From contig JAAWSO010000001.1 of NCBI GenBank assembly GCA_022801595.1, positions 1-64,000 of the forward strand: a DNA stretch of 64,000 nt. Direction: 5' to 3'. Each line of letters opens with the position of its first letter. The first letter of the stretch is position 1. This DNA comes from Clostridiales bacterium. Its GTDB lineage: Bacteria > Bacillota > Clostridia > Oscillospirales > Acutalibacteraceae. Below are positions 28,686-36,946 of this stretch, in pieces. A program made the translations under genes and the position numbers. The notes below the pieces were generated by a model. That model worked only from the letters and a program-made list of their open reading frames with translations, had not been told where the DNA came from and did no database searches.

Positions 28686-29360
28686 TTACGGCTCTGTGAA
28701 GGGAGGCTCTGTCATCATCTCCCGGAAATCGTAGAGATAACCTTGTGTGATGCGTTCGATTTCTTCCCGGTCATGCTGGGAAGCGGGATCAAAAACCCCA
28801 TACACCTTCATATTGGCGGCCAGAGCGCCCTGAATGGCAGGAAGGATATCCTCAAATACCACGCATTCTTGGGGCGGGAGCCCTAGCCGATTGGCTGCCA
28901 GTAAATAAGTGTCGGGAAAATTTTTTCCTCTGTTTACATCGTCGGTCGAAACAAACGCGTCGAATAGCTCATAGATCCGATTATTTTGCAAAGCCGGCAC
29001 GTAGAGCTTGCGGGAGAGGGCGGTGCAGACAGCCAGACGGATTCCCCGTTCCTTCAGCCAAAACAAATATTCCTTGGCGTGGGGCTTGAGGCGTACTTTG
29101 TGACGGTAGGCCTCAATGGCCATTTGGTTCCATTCTAAAATAATGTCGTCTGGGTTTTCTTTCAGTCCAAAGGTGGCAATGGTGTATTCCGCCGTTTCCC
29201 GGAAGCTGAGCCCCGCTAGGGATTCGCTGTATCCCAAAGGCACGTCAAAACCTCGTTTTGCCAAAAATTCCAGGTCGATTTCCTTCCATACGTGCATGGA
29301 GTCCAAGAGCGTGCCGTCCAGGTCGAAAATGGCTCCTTGAAAGCCCAACATGTTATCCAT
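28686..29360 (-). CDS. HAD family hydrolase (beta-phosphoglucomutase-like)
   Basis: GAIFDLDGTLLDSMHVWKEID, VVFEDILPAIQGALAANMKVYGV. Confidence 0.88.
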   Translation of the reverse strand: MDNMLGFQGAIFDLDGTLLDSMHVWKEIDLEFLAKRGFDVPLGYSESLAGLSFRETAEYTIATFGLKENPDDIILEWNQMAIEAYRHKVRLKPHAKEYLFWLKERGIRLAVCTALSRKLYVPALQNNRIYELFDAFVSTDDVNRGKNFPDTYLLAANRLGLPPQECVVFEDILPAIQGALAANMKVYGVFDPASQHDREEIERITQGYLYDFREMMTEPPFTEP

Positions 29361-29988
29361 GAATCCGCTCCTGAAATCCTGTTTTTAACTGAGCAGCCGC
29401 TAGTCGAATGTCCGGCTGCGCCAAGATGGCGGATACGACGGCGATGCCGTCGACGCCAGTATGGGAGAGATTGGCGAGGGTAGCGGGATGAATCCCGCCG
29501 ATGGCCACCACCGGAATGGCCACAGCGGCTTTGATTTCCGCAAGCTGCGCCGGGGTAACGCTGCGGGTGTTGATTTTGGTCGTCGTGGCGTTCATGGCGC
29601 CTACGCCCAAATAGGTGGCCCCGTCCGTTTGGGCTTGTTTGGCTTCCGCTAACGTGGCGGCGGAAACGCCGATGATTTTCTCCGGCCCTACGAGGGAGCG
29701 GACCACCGAGCAGGGGAGATCCTGCTGTCCTACGTGAACGCCGTCCGCATCCACAGCCAAAGCCAAATCGACCCGGTCGTTGATGATGAGCGGAACGGAA
29801 TAGCGGCGGGTAATGGTTTGAACTCGGCGGGCCGTTTCCAGGAATTCCCGGGCGGAAGCCTCTTTTTCCCGGAGCTGCACCATGGTACAGCCGCCCAGGA
29901 TCGCTTGCTCCACCCCTTCTTCCAGGGTAGGGGACGTCATGCAGGAACGGTCGGTGACTAAGTAAAGGGTATAGTCCAAATGTTTCAT
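29353..29988 (-). CDS. thiE: thiamine phosphate synthase
   Basis: LYLVTDRSCM, MVQLREKEASAREFLE, GVHVGQQDLPCSVVR. Confidence 0.93.
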   Translation of the reverse strand: MKHLDYTLYLVTDRSCMTSPTLEEGVEQAILGGCTMVQLREKEASAREFLETARRVQTITRRYSVPLIINDRVDLALAVDADGVHVGQQDLPCSVVRSLVGPEKIIGVSAATLAEAKQAQTDGATYLGVGAMNATTTKINTRSVTPAQLAEIKAAVAIPVVAIGGIHPATLANLSHTGVDGIAVVSAILAQPDIRLAAAQLKTGFQERIHG

Positions 29989-30008
29989 ATTCGGTATTTC
30001 CTGTCGGG

Positions 30009-31322
30009 TTATTTTTGGTCGGGGCGCAGGTTGACTTCTTGGCCTTCCAGAATCATGTTGGTGGTACGCATGGCGCACATTTTGCCGCACATAGAGCAAG
30101 TATGCTTGTCACTTGGCGGCGCGCTTTCAAAGTATCGGCGGGCTTTTTCCCCGTCAATGGCATAGGAGAACATTTCCTCCCAGTCAATCCGGCGGCGGGC
30201 GTCGCTCATTTTGTTGTCGATGTCCCGCGCGCCTGGAATGCCCTTGGCGATATCGGCGGCATGGGCAGCGATTTTCGAGGCGATGATGCCTTCTTTTACG
30301 TCGTCCAGGTCGGGCAGACGAAGATGCTCCGCCGGAGTGACATAGCAGAGGAAGTCCGCGCCGTAGGTGGCTGCAATGGCCCCGCCGATGGCGGAGGTAA
30401 TGTGGTCGTAGCCAGGAGCGATATCCGTAACCAGGGGGCCAAGCACATAGAACGGCGCGCCGTGGCACAGGCGTTTTTGAATGGCCATGTTGGCGGCAAT
30501 TTCATTGATCGCCATGTGGCCTGGGCCTTCTACCATCACTTGCACATCCTTTTCCCAAGCCCGCTTGGTCAGATCACCCAGCTCGATCAGCTCGCTGAGC
30601 TGGCCGGCGTCGGAGCTGTCATGGATGCTGCCGGGGCGCAAAGCGTCGCCCAGGCTGATGGTCACGTCATACTCCCGCAGGATTTCCAGAACCTCGTCGT
30701 AATATTCATAGAAGGGGTTTTCGTTGCCGGTCATTTCCATCCAGGCAAACAGGAGGGAACCGCCCCGGGAAACGATGTTGGTCAGACGCTTGGAACGTTT
30801 GAAGCATTCCACCGCCCGTTTGTTGATGCCTGCGTGGATCGTCATGAAATCAACGCCCTCTTTGGCGTGAGCTTCTATCACCCGGAGGAAATCCTTGGCG
30901 GAAATGTCCGGGAGGTTCTTCTCCAAATAGCCGATGGCGTCGTACATGGGCACCGTGCCGATCATGGCGGGAGAGTAATCAATGAGCTGTTTGCGGAAGG
31001 TGTGGGTTTTGCCATAGTTGCTTAGATCCATGATGGCTTCCGCACCAAAGTCAATGGCCATTTTTACCTTGTTCATTTCATTGGTGTAGTCCATGCAGTC
31101 GCCGGAAATGCCCAGATTGACGTTGATTTTTGTTTTCAGCCCTTCGCCGATGCCTTCCGCGCTCAGGGAGGTGTGCAGGACATTGGCTGGAATGCAGACC
31201 CGGCCAGAGGCAACCAATTCCATCAGCTTTTGCTCCGGAATATTCTCTTTTTGGGCAACGGTTTTCATTTCTTTGGTCAGGACGCCCTGTTTAGCGGCTT
31301 CCATCTGTGTGTGGTATGTCAT
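30009..31322 (-). CDS. thiC: phosphomethylpyrimidine synthase
   Basis: [61 protein letters not shown]. Confidence 0.97.
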   Translation of the reverse strand: MTYHTQMEAAKQGVLTKEMKTVAQKENIPEQKLMELVASGRVCIPANVLHTSLSAEGIGEGLKTKINVNLGISGDCMDYTNEMNKVKMAIDFGAEAIMDLSNYGKTHTFRKQLIDYSPAMIGTVPMYDAIGYLEKNLPDISAKDFLRVIEAHAKEGVDFMTIHAGINKRAVECFKRSKRLTNIVSRGGSLLFAWMEMTGNENPFYEYYDEVLEILREYDVTISLGDALRPGSIHDSSDAGQLSELIELGDLTKRAWEKDVQVMVEGPGHMAINEIAANMAIQKRLCHGAPFYVLGPLVTDIAPGYDHITSAIGGAIAATYGADFLCYVTPAEHLRLPDLDDVKEGIIASKIAAHAADIAKGIPGARDIDNKMSDARRRIDWEEMFSYAIDGEKARRYFESAPPSDKHTCSMCGKMCAMRTTNMILEGQEVNLRPDQK

Positions 31323-31334
31323 ACTTGATTCTCC

Positions 31335-32126
31335 TCATCCGTAAAATTCATAAAAATGGTGGGTGGGGCCATGGCCTTTCCCCAGTTCCAGAGCATGGGA
31401 AATGGCCATGGTGATGTAATGTTTGGCTTCGGACACGGCCTCCGGGATGGATTTACCCAGCGCCAGGTTGGCGGCAATGGCGGAAGAAAACGTGCAGCCA
31501 GTGCCGTGGGTGTTTTTGGTGGGAATCCGTTTGGTGGTGTAGGAATAGAAATCCGCGCCGTCAAAGAGAATGTCTTTCGCGTCCAAATCTTCGGATAGAT
31601 GGCCTCCTTTGAGCAGGACGCACTGGGGGCCCATGCTATGAATTTGGCGGGCGGCTTTTTTCATGTCCTCAATCGTGCGGATTTCTATTCCAGTGATGGT
31701 TTCCGCCTCTGGAATATTGGGGGTGAGAACCTCCGCCAGGGGCAGGATTTGTTGGATTAAGGTTTGCAGGGATTGCCGCTGCATGAGGGAACAGCCGCCT
31801 TTGGCCACCATAACGGGGTCAATCACCACATGGGCCGGACGGAATTCCCGCAGTTGTTCCGCCACTGCTGTCATACAGTCGGAACTGGAAAGCATGCCTA
31901 CCTTGACGGCGTCTGGGGGGATGTCCTCAAAAATGGCGGTCATTTGATTCTGAATCATGGAAGGGGTGATATCCTGAATATCGATAACGCGGCAGGTATT
32001 TTCCGCCACCACCGACGTGATCACGCTCATTCCAAAAATCCGGTGAGCGGCAAAGGTTTTCAGATCGGCCTGAATGCCTGCGCCGCCGCTGCAATCGGAG
32101 CCTGCAATGGTTACTGCTGTTTTCAT
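31335..32126 (-). CDS. thiD: hydroxymethylpyrimidine/phosphomethylpyrimidine kinase
   Basis: MKTAVTIAGSDCSGGAGIQADLKTFAAHRIFGMSVIT; NTHGTGCTFSSAIAANLA. Confidence 0.95.
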   Translation of the reverse strand: MKTAVTIAGSDCSGGAGIQADLKTFAAHRIFGMSVITSVVAENTCRVIDIQDITPSMIQNQMTAIFEDIPPDAVKVGMLSSSDCMTAVAEQLREFRPAHVVIDPVMVAKGGCSLMQRQSLQTLIQQILPLAEVLTPNIPEAETITGIEIRTIEDMKKAARQIHSMGPQCVLLKGGHLSEDLDAKDILFDGADFYSYTTKRIPTKNTHGTGCTFSSAIAANLALGKSIPEAVSEAKHYITMAISHALELGKGHGPTHHFYEFYG

Positions 32127-32163
32127 TGGGTACCATCCTTTCTGTGAAGCTTTTTGTTTCTGG

Positions 32164-32195
32164 AAAAAAAAAGCGCCCACCGTTGCGGTGAGCGC
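32164..32195 (-). terminator. riboswitch-associated intrinsic terminator
   Basis: Minus strand GCGCTCACCG caa CGGTGGGCGC TTTTTTTTT. Confidence 0.85.
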
Positions 32196-32239
32196 GAAAA
32201 ATCGTTCTAACAGGACTTCTCCTGCTTTTTCGTCTTTTC

Positions 32240-32325
32240 ATTGCGTCCCTACCACGGTGTTAACCGACAGGTTCAAAGGGTCAGGTTTTAACCTTCTCAA
32301 CTCCTGGGAGTTCCCCTGCAAATCT
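32240..32325 (-). promoter_or_regulatory. TPP (THI-box) riboswitch upstream of thiD
   Basis: Minus strand CAGGGGAACTCCCAGGAGTTGAGA...ACCCTTTGAACCTGTCGGTTAACACCGTGGTAGGGACGC. Confidence 0.92.
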
Positions 32326-32367
32326 GTCTTTATTGTATCACCTTGGAAAGGGAAAGTAAATGCATTC

Positions 32368-33408
32368 TCAAGATTTTTTCCCAGCATCCTCCTTTTTTTC
32401 ACCCACAAGGCTGCCGTGGAAAATTTTCGCTACGTTTTCGATGGTTTCCACGCCGGCTTCCTGGGCCTGTATGACTTGTCCCAGGCTCCACATCAGCTTG
32501 GTAACGGCGGCTTCCGTGGTCATGTCCCAGGCGAAAATCAAGGAACCGGAGGATACGGTTTCAGGAATCCGGTCGGTTTCCTGCTGGCATTGACCGCACA
32601 AAACCACAGGGATTTGGTGTGCTTGAAATTTCTCCAAAGCGGATTTCCAAGCGCGATCCCCGTTTGGCAGGTGGCCTTTGCCGTATCCCTCAATGACAAC
32701 GCCGCGGATTCCAGCTTGAATCAGATCATCTGCAAAGTTTGGGCGGGAGGCAGGGGAAAGCTTCCAGAGAAAGACTTTGTCACACATGGCTAATTGTAAG
32801 TTTTTCGTTCCATCCTGATGAGGAATGCTCTCTTTGTGAACCACAAGCCCGTGGGAGCAGAGCGAAGCCACGCAGGGAACCCCTACGCTTTCAAAAGCTT
32901 GAAAGCTGGAGCTGCGGGATTTGACCGCATGAGAGCCCAAGATCACATGATTGTGAAACGCGACAAATACGCCGCCGATTCTGCTAGAGGCCATAGCAAA
33001 GGCGCAGCGAAGATTGGAGAGCCCATCGCTTTCGGGATGGATCAAAGGCCGCTGAGCGCCAGTCAGGACAACCGGGATAGGAATCCGGTGAAGCATGAAG
33101 GAAAGCATCGCCGCGGTATATGCCATGGTGTCCGTACCGTGGGTTACGACGATTCCGTCATAGCCGTCGCAACGGTCATAAATTCGCTGGGCAAGCTCCG
33201 GCCATTGCTGGGGTTGGAAGTTGACGCTGTCTTGGCAGAAGATTTCCTCCGCTTCCACAGGATAAAACCGGGTGATGGACTCCATCTGATCCAACAGTTC
33301 CTGGGCGGACATGTGAGTTTTCGCTGGGTGATCTGGAAGGGAGGCAATAGTCCCTCCAGTGGCCAATAGCAACAGCTTGTTCTTTTTGGGATGACAACCT
33401 TGGTTCAT
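32368..33408 (-). CDS. L-asparaginase (type I family)
   Basis: LLLLATGGTIASLP, IVVTHGTDTMAYTAAMLS, GAQRPLIHPESDGLSNL. Confidence 0.9.
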   Translation of the reverse strand: MNQGCHPKKNKLLLLATGGTIASLPDHPAKTHMSAQELLDQMESITRFYPVEAEEIFCQDSVNFQPQQWPELAQRIYDRCDGYDGIVVTHGTDTMAYTAAMLSFMLHRIPIPVVLTGAQRPLIHPESDGLSNLRCAFAMASSRIGGVFVAFHNHVILGSHAVKSRSSSFQAFESVGVPCVASLCSHGLVVHKESIPHQDGTKNLQLAMCDKVFLWKLSPASRPNFADDLIQAGIRGVVIEGYGKGHLPNGDRAWKSALEKFQAHQIPVVLCGQCQQETDRIPETVSSGSLIFAWDMTTEAAVTKLMWSLGQVIQAQEAGVETIENVAKIFHGSLVGEKKEDAGKKS

Positions 33409-33501
33409 AAAAAATCGCTCCTTTTTTGACAACCTTTGATTTTTGAGTTACGATAAAATAAAATGATACCCATTTTATTGTGTGTGAAAAGGAGGAGTTC
33501 C

Positions 33502-34041
33502 ATGCAAACAACAGGGATGGTCATCGAAAAAATGATCGCGTATCATTATGGTTGTCCAGAATTAGTCAACCATGCTCTAAAGGTTTTTTCCTTTGCCAAG
33601 GCGATTGACGAGAAGGAAAAGATTCCAGCCGGCCAGCAGAAGATTTTAGAGTGGGCGGCGGTACTCCATAATATCGGCATCCGGGGCAGTGAAGAAAAGT
33701 AACATTCCTATGCCGGCATTTACCAGCAGGTGGAGGGTTCGCCCATTGCAGAGAAGCTGTTGCAGGAGTGCGGGGTAGAAAAAGAAATTCGGGAACGGAT
33801 TTGTTTTTTGATTGCCCATCATCATGAATATGACCAACGGGATGGGCTGGATTATCAAATTTTAGTGGAAGCGGATTTCCTGGTGAATTTTTTTGAAGAA
33901 CATACCAGCCGGGATCAGATTGTCCGTGTACGGGGCACGATTTTTCAAACGGAAACCGGTAAGCGGTTTGTGACGGATTTATTTTTGCGGGAACCGCCCC
34001 GTCCGTCTTTGTTCGCCCAATCTTTAAAGAATCAGGCATAA
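33502..34041 (+). pseudogene. HD-domain phosphohydrolase-like gene interrupted by in-frame TAA (33700-33702)
   Basis: MQTTGMVIEKMIAYHYGCPELVNHALKVFSFAKAI...AAVLHNIGIRGSEEK*HSYAGIYQQVEGSPIAEKLL...FLIAHHHEYDQRDGLDYQILVEADFLVN; homology-like continuity in the same frame across the stop. Confidence 0.75.
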
Positions 34042-34083
34042 GAATAGGGGCGGGTACATAAACATAAATAGGGGAAAATGCGA

Positions 34084-34143
34084 AAACAGGCCGTGAGATT
34101 GGCAAACCCATTCGGGAAGCCGAATACCCACAGCCTGTTTTCT
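34084..34143 (-). terminator. long-stem terminator for the Cys-rich peptide gene
   Basis: AAAACAGGC ... GCCTGTTTT inverted repeat on minus strand. Confidence 0.6.
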
Positions 34144-34164
34144 TACGCTAGGTTCGAGAAGAAA

Positions 34165-34299
34165 CTAGCAGCCACAGCCGCAGCCGTTGTTGCAGTTGTC
34201 GTTGCTGAAGAAGCCGTTGTTGCCGCAGCCGCCGCAGCAGCAGAGGATCAGGATGATGATGAGGATCCAAGAGCAGCTACCACCAAAACCATTACACAT
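34165..34299 (-). CDS. 44-aa Cys/Gly-rich single-TM peptide, not in the supplied ORF track
   Basis: MCNGFGGSCSWILIIILILCCCGGCGNNGFFSNDNCNNGCGCGC; RBS GAAAGGAGGA 9-10 nt upstream of ATG. Confidence 0.82.
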   Translation of the reverse strand: MCNGFGGSCSWILIIILILCCCGGCGNNGFFSNDNCNNGCGCGC

Positions 34300-34614
34300 A
34301 TCGTTTTCCTCCTTTCGTTTCGCCTTACACTCCTATAATATTGCGGGGCATGGAAAGGTGTGACTGGTTAGAGAAAAATTTTTTCTCTCATGTCTGGCTG
34401 ATGCAGGCCTTGGCTTTTTGTATCCTAAATATCCATATATATGCGTGAGAAGCCCTGAGGAGGATTTGGATGTTGAAGCAAAGGTTGCCCTTCCTTTGAT
34501 GAAATCAAAAAGAGAACGGAAAGGGAAATAAAATCAGGAGAAAACAAGAGATATTTTAAGAAAGTCCTAGAAAATAAGAGATCATTTTAAATAATAAGAA
34601 AATATAGATATATT

Positions 34615-34698
34615 TTGACTTTAATTGACCTTTATTGATGTTGACGTAGGAATAAAAAGAGACTATAATAAACACAAAGATCAAAGAAAGTCAAAGTC
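34615..34698 (+). promoter_or_regulatory. ctsR promoter with two CtsR-type heptad operators
   Basis: TTTGACTTTAATTGACC (inverted CtsR box), promoter TTGACG-N17-TATAAT (34641-34669), ATCAAAGAAAGTCAAA downstream. Confidence 0.8.
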
Positions 34699-34729
34699 AA
34701 ATAATCCACGGCGAGGAAGTGGTTATCAA

Positions 34730-35179
34730 ATGAGAATAAGTGATGCAGTTGCCAACTATATATTAGCGTTGCTGGAGGAAGATGACGGCTGTGCAGAAAT
34801 CCAGCGTAATGAACTGGCCGGAACCTTAGGCTGTGTACCCAGTCAGATCAATTATGTTCTGACCTCTCGGTTCACCCCGGAGAAAGGCTACCTGGTGGAA
34901 AGCCGCAGGGGCGGCGGCGGATATATCCGTATTACCCGGATTCAAATGGATCGGGAAACGGGCTTGATGCGGATGCTCCATTCCATTGGAACTGCCTTGG
35001 ATGGAGCATCCGCCCGATCCATCCTTAATCATCTGTCAGATCAGAAGATTCTCGACGAAATGGTAGTGCGGGCGATGGCAGCGGCCATTTCCGATCAGTC
35101 TTTTGCCAGTGTACCCCAGCCGCAGCGAGATATTCTCCGGGCGGCTATGATGAAAAACATGTTGATTACCCAGATGTAG
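34730..35179 (+). CDS. ctsR: transcriptional repressor CtsR
   Basis: MRISDAVANYILALLEE...CVPSQINYVLTSRFTPEKGYLVESRRGGGGYIRI. Confidence 0.95.
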   Translation: MRISDAVANYILALLEEDDGCAEIQRNELAGTLGCVPSQINYVLTSRFTPEKGYLVESRRGGGGYIRITRIQMDRETGLMRMLHSIGTALDGASARSILNHLSDQKILDEMVVRAMAAAISDQSFASVPQPQRDILRAAMMKNMLITQM

Positions 35180-35225
35180 CGAAAGGCTGCATCGTCACAA
35201 CTACGAGAAAACGGAGGTATCGGTT

Positions 35226-35795
35226 ATGATTTGTCAAGTATGCGGAAAAAAGGAAGCTACTACCCATGTGAAAACAGTGATCAATGGGCAGGTCAACGAA
35301 CGCTCTCTCTGCGCGGAATGCGCCCAAAAAGAAGGCGTGGGCAATTGGAATCCATTTCAAAGCTTTGGCGGCTTTGAGAATCCGTTTTTCAGTCTAAGCA
35401 ATTTATTTGGCAGTTTTCTGGGGAGTCCGTTGCCGGATAGTACGGCTCGCTGCCCGGTGTGTGGAGCTACCTTTCCAGATATTTCCCAAAGCGGGAAGGT
35501 AGGATGCTCCGATTGCTATGAAATTTTTTATGACCGGCTGCTTCCTTCCATTCAGCGGATGCACGGAAACACCCATCACAATGGCAAGAACCCGATTGGG
35601 AATTCCATGCAGGTGATTCCGGAATCCCACTTGGTGATCGCCGATGTGGCGGAGCCAGCCCCGGAAGAAAAGGAATTGGCCCAATGGAAACAACAATTGA
35701 AAGAAGCGATTGCTAAACAGGATTTTGAAGAGGCCGCTGTGTTGCGGGATAAAATTAAGGAACGGGAACAAGGGAAAGGGGAGAACGGAGTATGA
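35226..35795 (+). CDS. mcsA: McsA, UvrB/UvrC-motif activator of protein arginine kinase
   Basis: MICQVCGKKEATTHVKTVING, CxxC motifs, C-terminal UVR motif; synteny. Confidence 0.93.
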   Translation: MICQVCGKKEATTHVKTVINGQVNERSLCAECAQKEGVGNWNPFQSFGGFENPFFSLSNLFGSFLGSPLPDSTARCPVCGATFPDISQSGKVGCSDCYEIFYDRLLPSIQRMHGNTHHNGKNPIGNSMQVIPESHLVIADVAEPAPEEKELAQWKQQLKEAIAKQDFEEAAVLRDKIKEREQGKGENGV

Positions 35796-36826
35796 GCGAA
35801 ATAAAAAAATGGTATGAAAAGCAAGGGCCGCAGGGTGATGTGGTGATTAGCACCCGGATTCGCCTGGCGCGTAATTTGCCCAAGATCCCCTTTCCAGCCC
35901 GCATGAGTCAAGAGCAGCGGCAGGCCGTGGAAAAAGCTGTCAAGAAAGCAGTGGAGCATGGCAGCGCAGCCATTGCCCAAAGTCTGCATTACCGGGCGAT
36001 GGAGGACGTCACCCAGACGGAAGCCATTTCCATGGTAGAACGTCATTTGGTCAGCCCGGATTTTGTCACCCAAAGTAAGGGAAGGGCCATTTTGACCGCA
36101 GCCGACGAAAGCATTTCCATTATGATTAATGAAGAAGATCATGTGCGGATGCAGGTTATGATGGAAGGGATGAATTTAGAAAAGGCGTATCAGATTGCCA
36201 GTGTGCTGGATGATTCCCTAAACAGCAGCCTCCATTTCGCTTTTCACAAAACCTTAGGGTATCTGACCCAGTGTCCGACCAACCTGGGGACTGGGATGCG
36301 GGCGTCTCTGATGCTCCATCTGCCGGCCTTACAGGAAAGCGGTACCATGAACCGGATTGCCGGGAACCTGTCAAAGCTGGGACTGACGCTGCGGGGTACC
36401 TATGGCGAGGGCAGCAATGCGGTAGGAGCGTTGTATCAGCTATCCAATCAGGTTTCCTTGGGACTGAGTGAGGCCGAAGCAATTGCGAACCTGAGTACCA
36501 TCGCTATGCAGTTGGTGGAGGAAGAGCGCAAGGCTCGCCAGCAGCTCGCCCAGGATGTGGCCAAACAGGATATGATTTTTCGCTCTGTGGCCATTTTGAA
36601 AAGCGCCCGGGTGTTGACCAGCGAGGAAATGATGCAGTTTCTGTCCAATGTGCGGTTTGGCATTGCCGCCGGGCTGATTACGGACATCTCCTATGACGCC
36701 GTCAATGCCCTGATGATTCAGACCCAGCCGGCAACCATGTCTTTGCTTCATGGCGGCAATCTTTCCGCACCGGAGCGGGATGTGCTGCGGGCTAAGATGG
36801 TCGTAGAAGCCTTGGCGTCCAAGTAA
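35792..36826 (+). CDS. mcsB: protein arginine kinase McsB
   Basis: DVVISTRIRLARNLPKIPFP; CPTNLGTGMRASLMLHLPAL; synteny. Confidence 0.95.
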   Translation: MSEIKKWYEKQGPQGDVVISTRIRLARNLPKIPFPARMSQEQRQAVEKAVKKAVEHGSAAIAQSLHYRAMEDVTQTEAISMVERHLVSPDFVTQSKGRAILTAADESISIMINEEDHVRMQVMMEGMNLEKAYQIASVLDDSLNSSLHFAFHKTLGYLTQCPTNLGTGMRASLMLHLPALQESGTMNRIAGNLSKLGLTLRGTYGEGSNAVGALYQLSNQVSLGLSEAEAIANLSTIAMQLVEEERKARQQLAQDVAKQDMIFRSVAILKSARVLTSEEMMQFLSNVRFGIAAGLITDISYDAVNALMIQTQPATMSLLHGGNLSAPERDVLRAKMVVEALASK

Positions 36827-36946
36827 GGACAAAGTTTTTCCAAAGAGATTCGTTAGAATCCGAAAAATTAGCATACACTAGAAAGAGAGCAGCACCTTGG
36901 AAGCGAGGGCTGCGTGGGGATAGCCGAAGGAAAGGATGAATGCAAT

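Noticed and set aside
34078-34338. Plus-strand Ala/Asp-rich ORF ([34 protein letters not shown])
   Set aside because: Antisense of the Cys/Gly-rich peptide gene, whose minus-strand RBS and composition are far more convincing.
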